NCBI RefSeq assembly: GCF_000691505.1 | Contig: NZ_JMIP02000020.1 | Location: 62,001-126,000, forward strand | Length of the DNA stretch: 64,000 bases | Source of the DNA: Halostagnicola sp. A56 | Lineage (GTDB): Archaea > Halobacteriota > Halobacteria > Halobacteriales > Natrialbaceae | Direction: 5' to 3' | In this document: positions 51,702-60,976 of the stretch, one piece after another | How the letters are laid out: each line of letters opens with the position of its first letter | How positions within the stretch are numbered: position 1 is the stretch's first letter | Translations under genes and position numbers: made by a program | Notes under the pieces: model-generated | The model's input: the letters and a program-made list of their open reading frames with translations, nothing else | What the model was told of the DNA's origin: nothing | Databases searched by the model: none

Positions 51702-52481
51702 ATGGCCGCGTCTTCGATCGAGACCGTCGTCGACGATCCTCGAGTCACCGCCCAGTTCTGTCGTTCGATTCGTCACCCCGGCGGCGAGGTCGTGCTCCTC
51801 GGTGTCGTCCACGACCACCCGGCGAGTATCGGCCGCGTTCGAACGGTCATAGAGCGGGTTGACCCCGACACGCTCGCCCTCGAGTTACCCTCGGCCGCGG
51901 TCCCGTTGTATCGCGCGTACGCTCGAGACGAGCGATCTCCGCCCCGATTCGGCGGCGAGATGAGCGCGGCGATCGACGCCGTTTCGAACACCGAGGTCGT
52001 CGGTATCGACGCCCCGAACTGGCCGTTCGTCCGCCGACTCGTCGCCCGACTCGTCGCCGACCGCGTCTCGCCGTCGACCGCCAGACGCGTCCTCTCGAGT
52101 CTCGGGAACGCGACCAGAGACGCGCTGACCAGCCGAGTCGCCGCGACCGTCACCGACGCGACATCGCTGACCGTCGCCGCCGACGAGCCGGTATCGTACT
52201 CCTGTACGCGCGCGGACGATCCGGAGACGCAGGCGGCCCACGAGCGGGCACACGTCGCCGGCGTCCGGGCGCTGCTCGGCGGGACGGAAGACGAGGTCGA
52301 ACGTCCGACCGCGTATCGCGACGACGCACGCGAACGGTGCATGGTCGAGCAATTGCGGGCGCGACGGGCGGATGGCTCGGTCGTCGCCGTCGTTGGCGCA
52401 GACCATCTCGACGCGCTCGAGGCCGGGCTGTCCGACTCGCTTAGCGGTGGATCGACGAGACACAGTTCCAGCAGTAACTGA
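51702..52481 (+). CDS. TraB/PrgY-like protein
   Basis: 259 residues. The N-terminal motif VVLLGVVHDHPASIGRVRTV followed by VDPDTLALELPSAAV carries the GxxHxxxxS and ELP elements of TraB/GumN-type (Tiki-superfamily) proteins, metal-dependent hydrolase-like domains. The C-terminal VVAVVGADHLDALEAGL is the closing H-containing motif. No membrane segment, unlike PrgY, so cytoplasmic. Substrate unknown. The 3' end overlaps the convergent zinc-ribbon gene by 41 bp. Confidence 0.75.
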   Translation: MAASSIETVVDDPRVTAQFCRSIRHPGGEVVLLGVVHDHPASIGRVRTVIERVDPDTLALELPSAAVPLYRAYARDERSPPRFGGEMSAAIDAVSNTEVVGIDAPNWPFVRRLVARLVADRVSPSTARRVLSSLGNATRDALTSRVAATVTDATSLTVAADEPVSYSCTRADDPETQAAHERAHVAGVRALLGGTEDEVERPTAYRDDARERCMVEQLRARRADGSVVAVVGADHLDALEAGLSDSLSGGSTRHSSSSN

Positions 52482-52791
52482 ATGTCTGATCCGACTCGTT
52501 GCGAGCCCCGCAGTGGGGACACTGGATCGTCTCGCCGTCGAACTCGAGGGTCGCCTCGAGTTCCGAGGGGTCGTCGAACTCCTGGCGCGGCGCGTAGTGC
52601 TCGTGTGGTGACTGGGGCGAGGTCCGCGGTCGGCCGCGGTCGGGTTCGGAAAACGACGGGGACGACGACGGGTCGTCGTCCGCGCGACGGACGTACAGGT
52701 AGTACAACAGCAGGTGAAGCAGGGCGAACAGGACCACGTAGCCGACGAGCCACCCCCAGGGGTCCATGTGTGAGTGTAACGCACTCCACAC
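52441..52791 (-). CDS. Membrane-anchored zinc-ribbon protein
   Basis: 116 residues: one N-terminal membrane segment (GWLVGYVVLFALLHLLLYYL), a disordered Ser/Pro/Asp linker, and a C-terminal zinc ribbon (IQCPHCGARNESDQ then YCWNCVSS). The layout is a small anchored zinc-binding protein, common in haloarchaea and of unknown role. ATG at 52791 or at residue 9 (MDPWGW). Its last 41 bases overlap the end of the TraB-like gene. Confidence 0.72.
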   Translation of the reverse strand: MWSALHSHMDPWGWLVGYVVLFALLHLLLYYLYVRRADDDPSSSPSFSEPDRGRPRTSPQSPHEHYAPRQEFDDPSELEATLEFDGETIQCPHCGARNESDQTFSYCWNCVSSIHR

Positions 52792-52844
52792 ACTTGGCTA
52801 TTCCCTGCGTTCAACCGTCCGGAGAGTCAGTTTCGCGGGACCGT

Positions 52845-53744
52845 TCAGTTCGGCGGCTCGAGGTCGCGCTGGAACTCGTCGAACACCTCGAGATCGGCGT
52901 CGAGGTCGTACTCGAGGTGTCGCTGTTCCTGGCGGTTGACGCCCGCGTCTTCGATCGGCGTGGCGACCGACTCCCAGCCGGGTTTGATCTTCACGCTCTT
53001 GGCTGGCATGCCGACGGCGATGTGGTGGGCAGGGATGTCGTGCTGGACGATGCCGCGCGCGCCGACGATGGCGTTCTCGCCGACCTTGTTGCCCGCACGG
53101 ACCATCGAGTCGTACGTGAGCCGAACGTCGTCTTCGATTATCGTGTGGAAATTTCGAACGGAGGTCTGATCGACGACGTCATGGTCGTGGCTGTAGACGT
53201 GGACGCCGTCGGAAACGGAGACGCGATCGCCGATGGTGAGTTTGCCCCGGTCGTCCAGGTGAGCGTCGTCGTGGACGACCGTGTTGTCGCCGATCGTGAT
53301 GTTGTGACCGTACGTAAAGGAGATCCCCTTGAAGAACCGACAGTTGTCACCACACTCCTCGAAGAGGTGGTCGGCGAGCATCCGTCGGAATCGGAGCGCG
53401 AACTCGACGTTGTCCGCGATGGGAAGGCTGTCGAACTGCCGCCAGAGCCACTGGAGGTGTTTGGATCTGCGGAACTTCTCCTCGTCTTTCTCGGCGTAGT
53501 ACTCGCTCTCGAGAGTCGTATGACACGGGTCGTAGCTCTGCAATCGGACGCGCTCTGCCGTCGAGACCGAGCCGCCGGCCTGCCAGCGGTCGTAGGCCTC
53601 TCGATCCCCGGAGAGATCGATCAGCACGTCTTCGACGACGCTGCACGTGTCTTCGTCGCTCGAGAGTCGTTCGTCGACCTCCGCTACGAACTCCCGCATT
53701 CCCGCCTCTGCCTCCTCGGGAAGCGAGACGTGCCGCTTTGTCAT
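52845..53744 (-). CDS. Hexapeptide acyltransferase (LbH type)
   Basis: 299 residues from ATG 53742-53744 (MTKRHVSLPEEAEAG), with an ATG nine codons upstream as alternative. N-terminal helical half, then a left-handed beta-helix of hexapeptide repeats (FTYGHNITIGDNTVVHDDAH, GKLTIGDRVSVSDGVHVYSH) with the acetyltransferase His pair region HDHDV, and VGARGIVQHDIPAHHIAVGM. Similar to maltose O-acetyltransferase-like proteins. Transfers acetyl from acetyl-CoA to a sugar or other hydroxyl; substrate unknown. Cytoplasmic. Confidence 0.82.
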   Translation of the reverse strand: MTKRHVSLPEEAEAGMREFVAEVDERLSSDEDTCSVVEDVLIDLSGDREAYDRWQAGGSVSTAERVRLQSYDPCHTTLESEYYAEKDEEKFRRSKHLQWLWRQFDSLPIADNVEFALRFRRMLADHLFEECGDNCRFFKGISFTYGHNITIGDNTVVHDDAHLDDRGKLTIGDRVSVSDGVHVYSHDHDVVDQTSVRNFHTIIEDDVRLTYDSMVRAGNKVGENAIVGARGIVQHDIPAHHIAVGMPAKSVKIKPGWESVATPIEDAGVNRQEQRHLEYDLDADLEVFDEFQRDLEPPN

Positions 53745-53874
53745 AGAATCGAATACTGTCGCGGAGGGCATAGGGGTTCGGTTGTCCGATCGGCTTGCCG
53801 GACGACCGGAAATACACCCGGTTACGAGCCGCTCGAGCCCGTATCTGGCAAAATTGGTGCAACGGAAATTGTGC

Positions 53875-54114
53875 TCAGGAGAACACGAACGAGATGACGC
53901 GAGCGAACACGAACGCACACAGGACGCCGACGAGGAGAATAGCTCCGATCACCAGAAGGAACCCAACGAGACTGGCGAGGACGACGACGATCGTCTCCAT
54001 CGACTCGAGCAACGGGCCGTCACTGATCAGGCCGAGAACGAGCGTAGACAGCAGTACCACGAAGACGAGAAACGCGAGAAACGACCCCAACCGACGCGGG
54101 AAGATCTCACTCAT
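53875..54114 (-). CDS. Small membrane protein, unknown function
   Basis: 79 residues with two long hydrophobic segments (LGSFLAFLVFVVLLSTLVLG and VLASLVGFLLVIGAILLVGV) linked by an acidic loop. A well-formed two-helix hairpin protein; no known motif. Divergent from the aldo/keto reductase gene at 54257, 142 bp apart. Function unknown. Confidence 0.65.
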   Translation of the reverse strand: MSEIFPRRLGSFLAFLVFVVLLSTLVLGLISDGPLLESMETIVVVLASLVGFLLVIGAILLVGVLCAFVFARVISFVFS

Positions 54115-54256
54115 ATGCGTTCCTTACGGAGCGGTACTGTAAGCAGTTCGGTCTCGGAAGCGAGAGCGGTTCAGGAACGGAGCCAACCGACGTAAAATTC
54201 CCACCGGGTGGGGACGTTCCGTACACCCTAAGTCCCCTCGCTCCGAACGTGTGCGT

Positions 54257-55336
54257 ATGCGATACAGCGAACTCGGCGACTCCGGCCTCGAGGTCAGCGA
54301 GGTCGGTTTCGGCGCGTGGACCGTCGGCACCGACTGGTGGGGCGACCGCTCCGAGGAGGACGCGATCGAGATGCTCCGGTACGCCGTCGATCGGGGCGTC
54401 ACCTACGTCGATACGGGCGACGTCTACGGCCACGGCCGCAGCGAGGAGATCGTGGGGCGAGCGCTGTCCGACGTCCGGGACGAGGTTACGATCGCGACCA
54501 AGGTCGGCTACGACTTCTACAACAATCCCCAGGCAGGTCACGGCGAGATTCCGAAGCAGATGAACCCCGAGTACCTCCGGGAGGCCGTCGAAAAGAGCCT
54601 CGAGCGCCTCGAGATGGACTCGATCGATCTGCTCCAACTCCACAACGCGGATGTCTCAGAGATCACGCCGGACGTGCTCGAGTTGCTCGACGAGCTCGAG
54701 GAGGAAGGCACGATCGACGCGACGGGGCTCGCGCTCGGCCCCTCGATCGGCTGGCTCGCGGAGGGCGACCTCGCCATCGAGAAAGAGTTCGACTCGGTGC
54801 AACTCGTCTGGAACGTACTCGAGCAGGAGGTCGGTGACCACTTCCTCGAGACGATCGAGCGAACCGGCTCCTCGACGAGTCTCATCCCGCGGGTTCCCCA
54901 CTCCTCGGGCATCCTCAACGAACAGGTCACCCCCGAGACGGAACTCGGCGAGGGCGACCACCGCGGCTTCCGCCCCGACGCCTGGTACGAGACCGGCTGG
55001 GAGAAACTCGAGAAGCTGCGGTTCTTGGAGCGCGCAGGGGACAGTGCTGGAGATGGCTCGAGCGAGCGAACGATGGGGCAAGCCGCCATCGCCTGGTTGC
55101 TTTCCCACGACCCGGTCGCCTCCGTGACGCCGACGTTCCGCACGAAAGCCGATATCGACGAGTGGGCGGCGGCAAGCGACGTGCCGAGACTCACCGACGA
55201 GGAGATAGCTCGCGTCGAAGAACTGTACGAGAGCGACTTCGATATCGACCGCGACGACGGGATGGACTCGCTTCGTACCTCCGTCGACGGCGCTGACATC
55301 GAGTTGGCCGGTCTGGACAAACTCGCTGCCGACTAA
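54257..55336 (+). CDS. Aldo/keto reductase
   Basis: 359 residues from ATG 54257; a GTG two codons upstream is possible. AKR TIM-barrel with the tetrad in order: Asp in VDTGDVYGHG (with Tyr), Lys in ATKVGYDF, His in LLQLHNADV. Also the N-terminal GLEVSEVGFGAWTVGTDWW. NADPH-dependent reduction of carbonyls. The C-terminal stretch is long and acidic. Alone on the strand between a divergent membrane gene and a convergent NAD(P)-binding gene. Substrate unknown. Confidence 0.88.
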   Translation: MRYSELGDSGLEVSEVGFGAWTVGTDWWGDRSEEDAIEMLRYAVDRGVTYVDTGDVYGHGRSEEIVGRALSDVRDEVTIATKVGYDFYNNPQAGHGEIPKQMNPEYLREAVEKSLERLEMDSIDLLQLHNADVSEITPDVLELLDELEEEGTIDATGLALGPSIGWLAEGDLAIEKEFDSVQLVWNVLEQEVGDHFLETIERTGSSTSLIPRVPHSSGILNEQVTPETELGEGDHRGFRPDAWYETGWEKLEKLRFLERAGDSAGDGSSERTMGQAAIAWLLSHDPVASVTPTFRTKADIDEWAAASDVPRLTDEEIARVEELYESDFDIDRDDGMDSLRTSVDGADIELAGLDKLAAD

Positions 55337-55358
55337 CTCGCCGATCGATCGAGACGGC

Positions 55359-56153
55359 TTACGGTTCTGAATCGGTTTTCGGCTTCTCGAGCCACTGCTT
55401 CCACGTCACCGAACCCACGGTCCGCTCTGGACACGTCGCCTCGCCGGCCCGGAAGCCGCGGGCAATGGCGCCCGGAACCGGGACGGGAACGATCGGACGC
55501 CACGCGGATCGACTGTCGCGGTAGGCGCGAGCGAGTTCGCCGACGGTCCGAATCTCGGGACCGCCGACAGGCGGTACCCATCCAGCCGGTTCGAGCGTCG
55601 CGTGGTCGACGATCGCCGCGGCTGCCTCACCGGTTTCGATCGGCTGTGTCTGAAAATCGGTCGGAAGCGGCCAGATCGGCGCCCACGAGAGTCCGTCGAG
55701 TAATCCGAAAACGAACTCGTGAAACTGCGTGACACGGACGATCGTCGCGGGAACGGGAGAGCGTTCGACGATTCGTTCGGTGGCTCGCTTGTGCTCGTAG
55801 TACGAGTACGGAATCTCGTCGACGCCGACGATAGAGACGTACACGAAGTTCGAAACGCCGGCGGTAGCGGCCGCCTCGAGGAGCCGCTCGGTCCCGCGAA
55901 CGTCGACCGCTTCACTGTCTCCGCGGGGGGCGGACGCGGCGTGAACGACGACGTCGACACCCGTGACGGCGTCCGACAGCCCCGTTCCGTCTTTCAGATC
56001 GAACGTGACCCACTCGGCGTGATCAGCAGTTTCCGACGGCGGCGACCGACTCGTCGCTCGAACGTCGTGACCTGCATGGTGCAAGCGAGGCCGCAACTCC
56101 CGCCCGAGCGAGCCTGTCGCGCCGGTGAGGAGCGTCCGAACTGGTTCTTTCAT
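55359..56153 (-). CDS. NAD(P)-binding (NmrA/atypical SDR) protein
   Basis: 264 residues from ATG 56151-56153 (MKEPVRTLLTGATGSLGREL); the open frame upstream is not coding-like. GATGSLG Rossmann loop, VVVHAASAPRGD and YSYYEHKRATERIV as the atypical YxxxK region. Related to NmrA and to the complex-I assembly factor type of atypical SDR. Binds NAD(P); reaction unknown. Converges with the aldo/keto reductase gene (22 bp apart). Confidence 0.8.
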   Translation of the reverse strand: MKEPVRTLLTGATGSLGRELRPRLHHAGHDVRATSRSPPSETADHAEWVTFDLKDGTGLSDAVTGVDVVVHAASAPRGDSEAVDVRGTERLLEAAATAGVSNFVYVSIVGVDEIPYSYYEHKRATERIVERSPVPATIVRVTQFHEFVFGLLDGLSWAPIWPLPTDFQTQPIETGEAAAAIVDHATLEPAGWVPPVGGPEIRTVGELARAYRDSRSAWRPIVPVPVPGAIARGFRAGEATCPERTVGSVTWKQWLEKPKTDSEP

Positions 56154-56164
56154 CGCGTTGGGGG

Positions 56165-56377
56165 TTGGCGGCGAGCAAACAAAGCAGTACCCCTCGCCGT
56201 CGCTCCAGTTACCACACCGTCGCGCTCGCGGAGGCGTTTTTCGGCCCGGTCGCCGCACTGATCCCGGCGTTGTTTCGCGTCTGGCACAACATCTCCGGAC
56301 CGGCGCTCGCAACCGTGTTCACGCGGCGAGTCGATCAGACGGTCACGGACGCCGATTCGGCATCGACCGAAGACTGA
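56165..56377 (+). CDS. Doubtful 70-residue ORF (possible remnant or weak-start small protein)
   Basis: TTG at 56165 opens a frame containing YHTVALAEAFFGPVAALIPA, RVWHNISGPALATVFTRRVD and ending VTDADSASTED at 56375-56377. The acidic ending and one membrane-like segment look like real haloarchaeal sequence, but there is no ATG and no ribosome site. It may be the end of a deleted gene. Lies between divergent genes. Confidence 0.3.
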   Translation: MAASKQSSTPRRRSSYHTVALAEAFFGPVAALIPALFRVWHNISGPALATVFTRRVDQTVTDADSASTED

Positions 56378-56473
56378 TCGGGGCAGTCGCGTCGGTGCTG
56401 TCCAGTCCGGTTGCCACCACCACAAATTGGGAGAGGTGACTATTTCAGGCCGAAACCCCTTAATCACACTTAA

Positions 56474-56487
56474 TACCCTTCAGGGTA
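56474..56487. promoter_or_regulatory. Inverted repeat in the Nudix gene promoter
   Basis: TACCCT-TC-AGGGTA, directly after the TATA-like ACTTAATA (about 56468-56475) and about 34 bp before the ATG at 56521. Position and symmetry fit a repressor site overlapping the transcription start. Confidence 0.4.
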
Positions 56488-56520
56488 CGCTTTTCACACC
56501 GGCCGCTGTGAGGCTATATC

Positions 56521-57000
56521 ATGGAAAACGTCACGCACGTCCAGAAAGCCTGCGCCTACATCACCCGCGACACGGGCAAGTTGCTGGTGTTCGAGGGGCC
56601 GGGACACGACGGCCTCCAGATTCCGAAGGGGACCCTCGAGCCCGGCGAAACCCCTCGAGAGGCGCTATTTAGGGAGGTCGTCGAGGAGAGCGGCCTCGGG
56701 GCGCTCAGCGCGACTCGCCACCTCTCGACCGACGTCTGGACGCGACGGCGGTCGCCGCCGAAGCGGTACGTGCGCCACTTCTTTCACTCACGAATCCACG
56801 AACCGCGCGATAGATGGACGCACACCGTGACCGACGGCGGCGGGGAACACGGCTCCGAGTTCGAGTTTCGCTGGGTCGACCCGCAAACCGCTCGCGACTT
56901 TGCACTCGATCTCGACGATTACGTGCACCTCCTTCCGACGACGGGCCTCACCGGCGAAACGGGCGCGGATATCGACGACATCGTGACGGCTTCGGACTGA
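56521..57000 (+). CDS. Nudix hydrolase
   Basis: 159 residues with a complete Nudix box: G37, E43, R51-E52, E55-E56 and G58 in the exact GX5EX7REUXEEXGU spacing. Hydrolyses nucleoside diphosphates linked to another moiety, with Mg2+. The C-terminal part (FRWVDPQTARDFALDLDDYV) is specific to haloarchaeal members. Substrate unknown. A palindrome overlaps its promoter. Confidence 0.85.
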   Translation: MENVTHVQKACAYITRDTGKLLVFEGPGHDGLQIPKGTLEPGETPREALFREVVEESGLGALSATRHLSTDVWTRRRSPPKRYVRHFFHSRIHEPRDRWTHTVTDGGGEHGSEFEFRWVDPQTARDFALDLDDYVHLLPTTGLTGETGADIDDIVTASD

Positions 57001-57054
57001 TCGCGACTTCGAACGACCTCGATTTCGGACAGACAGCTGTTCCGGGACGTTTCA

Positions 57055-57120
57055 CCGCTCGAGCCGCTACGAGAACGAACCGCTCGAGCCGCTACGAGAA
57101 CGAACCGCCCGATCCGCTAC
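57055..57120. repeat. 25-bp tandem repeat between Nudix and FAU-1 genes
   Basis: Two exact copies of a 25-bp unit starting CCGCTCGAGCCGCTACG at 57055 and 57080, and a degenerate third copy at 57105-57120 that runs into the 3' flank of the FAU-1-type gene. Noncoding. Confidence 0.7.
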
Positions 57121-57129
57121 AGGACCGGA

Positions 57130-58589
57130 TCACTTCGAGAGCGCTCGTTCGACGGCTCCCGCGACGCTCCGCGCTTTCTCCGCGAGGTTCGTCGAAACGA
57201 GTCCGTCCTCGACGGCGGCCTCGAGTTCGGCCTCGTCGACAATGTCGACGTTGCCTCGGGCGAGCGAATCACGTCGATATAGAGGTCGACGTACCGGGCC
57301 GTCCCGGGAAAGAGTTCGACCGGCGTACAGACGTTCACGTAGGTGCCTTTCGTCGAACCGTCGTCAGCCTTGTACGTCGTCGGATACCACCAGCGGCCCT
57401 CGCGGAACTTCGTCACGGCCGTGTCGCCGTCTTCTTTCGGGGTTCCGAGCGCGTCGTAGCTGCCGCCGGCGCTCATCGAGCGCTCGAGCGTGAGTTTTCC
57501 CTCGGGGTCCCACTCGGTGACGGTGCCCGACCCGAGCGAGAACAGTCGTCCGTCGGGTTTCCCGTGGCCGATCTCGAGGCGGTCGCCCGCGAGCGGGCCG
57601 AACTGTTCGGCGACGGCGGCGAAGGGGAACTGTGCGTCCGCACCCGATCCGGACGCGTCGTCCGAGTCGAAGGCGGCCGCGGGAGTGGCACAGACGGCCT
57701 CCGCGAAGTCGACGGCCGAACTCGCCGCCCTGTCGGCGGCCTTGGTCCGGTGGTGGCCCGGCATCGTCGTCTCGACGGCGCGTCGAGCCTCGTCGAGTGC
57801 GAACCGAGAGCGTCGGCCGAACCATAGCCAGACCGTCGACCGCGGTGCGACCAGCTGCGACGGCTCACCCGGTTCGACCGGTGCGTCGGCCAGTTCGTCC
57901 TCGAGCGCCGCGGCGCGGTCGACGACTCGATCCAGCGCCTCCCCCAGCGCCTCGAGATCCGCGTCGGCGGCGGCGTGGTGCCAGCGGAGCCCCCAGCCCT
58001 CGGGAACGTCCGTCGAGAGCAGGTCTGTCATGCCGACGAGTTCGTTCGCGCGCTTGCCCGAGAGCGCCGCCGAGACGCCGGTACGATCTCGAGAGAGCGT
58101 ACAGAGCCCACTGCGAACCTCGCGGGTCGAGACGACCCGCGGACGGTCGTCGGCCCACGGCGGGGTCGAGTCGCGAACCTGCACGCGATATCGGTCGCCG
58201 GAGTCGACGTAGCCGTCGGCGTCGTCGTAATTGAGATAGCCCCGACGCCCGTCGTCGAGGTCGACGATTGCGCCGCTGCCGCCCGCGGCCTCGAGCACCT
58301 CGGCGTCGAAGACGGCACCCTCGGGTGTCTCGCTCTCCCACCGAAAGGTGTCGATCGCGAGAGAGTCGAGTTCGTCGGCGACCGCCTCGACGGCCGCCGG
58401 CGGGCCCGAGATCCCGACGCCCCGTCTGTCGCGGGTCGTCTCGAGGGCGACCGCGGCGGGGGCGATCGCGAACTCGTCGTCAAACCGCTCGCGGATCGGA
58501 TCGGAGGCCTGGACGACGTCGAACCCGGCCTCGGTGAGCAGGCGGGTGAGCGCCGTCGTGTAGATGCCTCGAACGCGAACCGCCGTCAT
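57130..58589 (-). pseudogene. FAU-1/DUF402-type RNA-binding protein, frameshift near the C terminus
   Basis: Start MTAVRVRGIYTTALTRLLTE at 58587-58589, an S1-like N-terminal region, then YLNYDDADGYVDSGDRYRVQ and the DUF402 domain (TPVELFPGTARYVDLYIDVI) typical of the AU-rich RNA-binding FAU-1 family, about 480 residues. After IRSPE the frame reads ATSTLSTRPNSRPP..., which is unlike the family; one extra G near 57254 (GAGGCAAC to GAGGGCAAC) gives GNVDIVDEAELEAAVEDG... and a stop at 57130-57132. The remaining gene is intact. Probably an indel in the assembly; otherwise a C-terminally altered allele. Proposed role: RNA binding or RNase E/G-like rRNA processing. Confidence 0.8.
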
Positions 58590-58674
58590 CGATCACCCTC
58601 CGCTCGTGACTGTTGACCGCCCGCGGAACCGTCCCAGACCGTCACAACGCGTCGCCTCGCGGAACTACCCCCGA

Positions 58675-59052
58675 TCATCGCAGCGTCTCTCGGTCCGGCG
58701 CGAATCTGACCCGGCCGTCGATCGTCGGGCCGAGTGTCAACTCGACGTAGTCGTCCTCGAGGACCCGCCCGTCCTCGACGTAGACGCCCCAGCTATCGAA
58801 TCGAAGCCAGCCACGCATCTCGTCGGCGTGAGTCATCAGGTCCAGATAGTCGACGGCGTGTTCGGGGTACGTCTCGCTCGAGTGTGCCATGTCCATATCG
58901 GAGTAGACCGTGTCGTGTGTCTCGAAGAAGAACTCGAGTTCCTCGGCGTCGGCCGCGACGGCGTCGACGACGGCCGCGGACGCCTCGCGGAGGTCCGCGG
59001 TCTCGAGGCCGACGGCTCGAAGCGCGCGCTGGGTTCGTTGGTCGAAGTGCAT
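58675..59052 (-). CDS. Conserved haloarchaeal protein (DUF7532-type)
   Basis: 125 residues, very acidic: MHFDQRTQRALRAVGLETAD, a helical region, then the Asp/His-rich DTVYSDMDMAHSSETYPEHA and VDYLDLMTHADEMRGWLRFD. Looks like a small helical protein typical of haloarchaea only; the family name is from memory. Divergent from the PrsW-like gene (85 bp apart) and 3' to 5' neighbour of the FAU-1-type gene. Role unknown. Confidence 0.7.
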   Translation of the reverse strand: MHFDQRTQRALRAVGLETADLREASAAVVDAVAADAEELEFFFETHDTVYSDMDMAHSSETYPEHAVDYLDLMTHADEMRGWLRFDSWGVYVEDGRVLEDDYVELTLGPTIDGRVRFAPDRETLR

Positions 59053-59137
59053 ACGCGTCCGTTCGGCGGGCAGGCCTTTGTGGATTCCGTGTTCAGACGG
59101 TGAAAACGTCTTTCCGGGCGGCCGTAATGCGGTACGT

Positions 59138-60154
59138 ATGGCACGGCGACGCGATCTGATCGAACGGTCCGCGGACGACTCGAGGGACTTACAGGAGGTA
59201 TCGACCTGGGAACCGCGAACGCTGCCTGATAAGATCGCCTGCAGGGTTTACGACGGTATCAGCTACGGCTTGCCTGCTATCCTCCTGCTGACTGCGGTGA
59301 TTATCACGGCCGCGATTTTGCTGTCCCCGGCTATCGTCGTCGCCGAGGAACCGCTCGTGAGCGTCTTCTTCTTGCTCTCGGTCGTCCCCGCGGCGCTGCT
59401 CGCGGCGTACGTCTGGTACGTCGATATCACGACCAAAGAGCCGCTCAGACTTCTCGTCGCGACCTACGTCCTCATAATCCTGCTCGCGCCCGTCGCCGCG
59501 ATCGTCAACTCCGCCGCCGGGCTGTTCATCAGCGAGGCGACGCTCCTCGGCAGTTTCCTGTTTTTCTTCCTGGTCGTCGGTCCCGTTGAGGAGACGATCA
59601 AGATGGTCGCCGTGCGCGTCTACGCCTATCGAAGCGACAGTTTCGACGCGGTTATCGACGGTGCGGTCTATGGCGCGGTGGCGGGGCTCGGGTTCGCCTC
59701 GATCGAGAACACCCTCTACATCGGCAGCTACCTCGCCGACCTCGAGGCCGGCACCGGGCTCCTCGTCGGCGCGAGCGAGATCGCGACGACGCGGGCGCTC
59801 GCGGGTCCCGGCCACGTCATCTACTCGACGATCGCCGGCTTCTACCTGGGGCTGGCGAAGTTCAATCCGCGCAACGCCGGCCCCCTCGTCGTCAAGGGGA
59901 TCCTCATCGCCGCGATAATCCACGGCACGTACAACTTCAGCGTGCAGTTCGTCCCCGGACTGGGAACGGCGCTGCTCCCGATCGGTCCCGGCGTCGCGTT
60001 CGTGGGCTTCATTATCGTCTTCAACGCCGTCTTCGGCTACTACCTCTACCGGAAAATCGACCGCTACCGCCAGACCTACCGCGAAGTTCGCGACGACGCG
60101 GGCAATCGAGACCTGACACCCGAGAAGACGGAATTCGAGCCGAGCCAGCGGTAG
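59138..60154 (+). CDS. PrsW-family intramembrane metalloprotease-like protein
   Basis: 338 residues from ATG 59138; the longer frame is antisense to the neighbour. About eight membrane segments. Active-site elements of PrsW/CPBP-related proteases: Glu-Glu in VVGPVEETIKMVAVRVYAYR, AGPGHVIYSTIAGFYLGLAK with His, and IIHGTYNFSVQFV with His. PrsW cleaves anti-sigma factors in bacteria; archaeal targets are unknown. Acts in the membrane. Flanking genes give no functional link. Confidence 0.8.
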   Translation: MARRRDLIERSADDSRDLQEVSTWEPRTLPDKIACRVYDGISYGLPAILLLTAVIITAAILLSPAIVVAEEPLVSVFFLLSVVPAALLAAYVWYVDITTKEPLRLLVATYVLIILLAPVAAIVNSAAGLFISEATLLGSFLFFFLVVGPVEETIKMVAVRVYAYRSDSFDAVIDGAVYGAVAGLGFASIENTLYIGSYLADLEAGTGLLVGASEIATTRALAGPGHVIYSTIAGFYLGLAKFNPRNAGPLVVKGILIAAIIHGTYNFSVQFVPGLGTALLPIGPGVAFVGFIIVFNAVFGYYLYRKIDRYRQTYREVRDDAGNRDLTPEKTEFEPSQR

Positions 60155-60256
60155 GGTCGAATCTCTCGAGTCGGCTCCGCGAGGGGGCGGCGTCGGCTCG
60201 CGAGAACGTTCACCAGTTACTCATCGCGCGCCACATTCCTCGCGCGCCGCCCTTCC

Positions 60257-60886
60257 TCAAAGCGGATCCTCGAGCGCCGTTTCGATCGGCTCGTCGCCCG
60301 AGAGCACCTCGAAGGTACGGTCGTACGTACTCTCCATCGGAATCGCGGTCACGAGCATGCACGCGACGTCTTCGCGCGGAATGTCGCCGTCTTTCCGCTC
60401 GAGATCTGCGGCCGTCCGAACGCGACCCGTCCCCTCCTCGGTGGTGAGTTCGCCGGGACGAACGATGGTGTACGTGAGATCACTCTCCCGAAGCCGCTCG
60501 TCCGCTTCGGCTTTCGCGTTCAGATAGTCGCGGAGCGCTTCGGGAGCCATGGACGGCGTGTCCGCACCGAGGGAGCTGAGCATGACGAAGCGGTCGACGC
60601 CCTGGCGCTCGGCGGCTTCGATGAGGCGTATCGCCCCGTCGCGGTCGACGCCCCAGACGTCGTCACCGCCCGAACCGGCGGCGAACACGATAGCGTCACA
60701 GTCCTCCACGGCGTGACCGATATCCGCCGTCAGGTCCGCGACCACGGGTTCGGCCCCGAGCGCTTCGATGTCCTCGACCTGGTCTTCGCTTCTGACCATG
60801 CCCCGCGAATCGTGGGAACTGTCGGCCACGATGCTCGTGACGTGCTGTCCGACCTGTCCGTGAGCGCCCGCAACGAGAACTCGCAT
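60257..60886 (-). CDS. NAD(P)-binding atypical SDR
   Basis: 209 residues with VLVAGAHGQVGQHVTSIVAD at the N terminus, DAIVFAAGSGGDDVWGVDRD and RFVMLSSLGADTPSMAPEAL. NAD(P)H-binding protein of the SDR_a5-like group (related to NAD(P)H-dependent flavin/quinone proteins such as YtfG-like and to DUF2867-free forms). No classical YxxxK; YLNAKAEADE may serve. Substrate unknown. Confidence 0.78.
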   Translation of the reverse strand: MRVLVAGAHGQVGQHVTSIVADSSHDSRGMVRSEDQVEDIEALGAEPVVADLTADIGHAVEDCDAIVFAAGSGGDDVWGVDRDGAIRLIEAAERQGVDRFVMLSSLGADTPSMAPEALRDYLNAKAEADERLRESDLTYTIVRPGELTTEEGTGRVRTAADLERKDGDIPREDVACMLVTAIPMESTYDRTFEVLSGDEPIETALEDPL

Positions 60887-60976
60887 GGGTCTCGTTTCGG
60901 TCTCGGCGTCAGAATAGCTTTCTGCCGGCGAACTGGTCGGTCGCGTCCAGTCGCGATCAGTACCGACGGAGAACGG

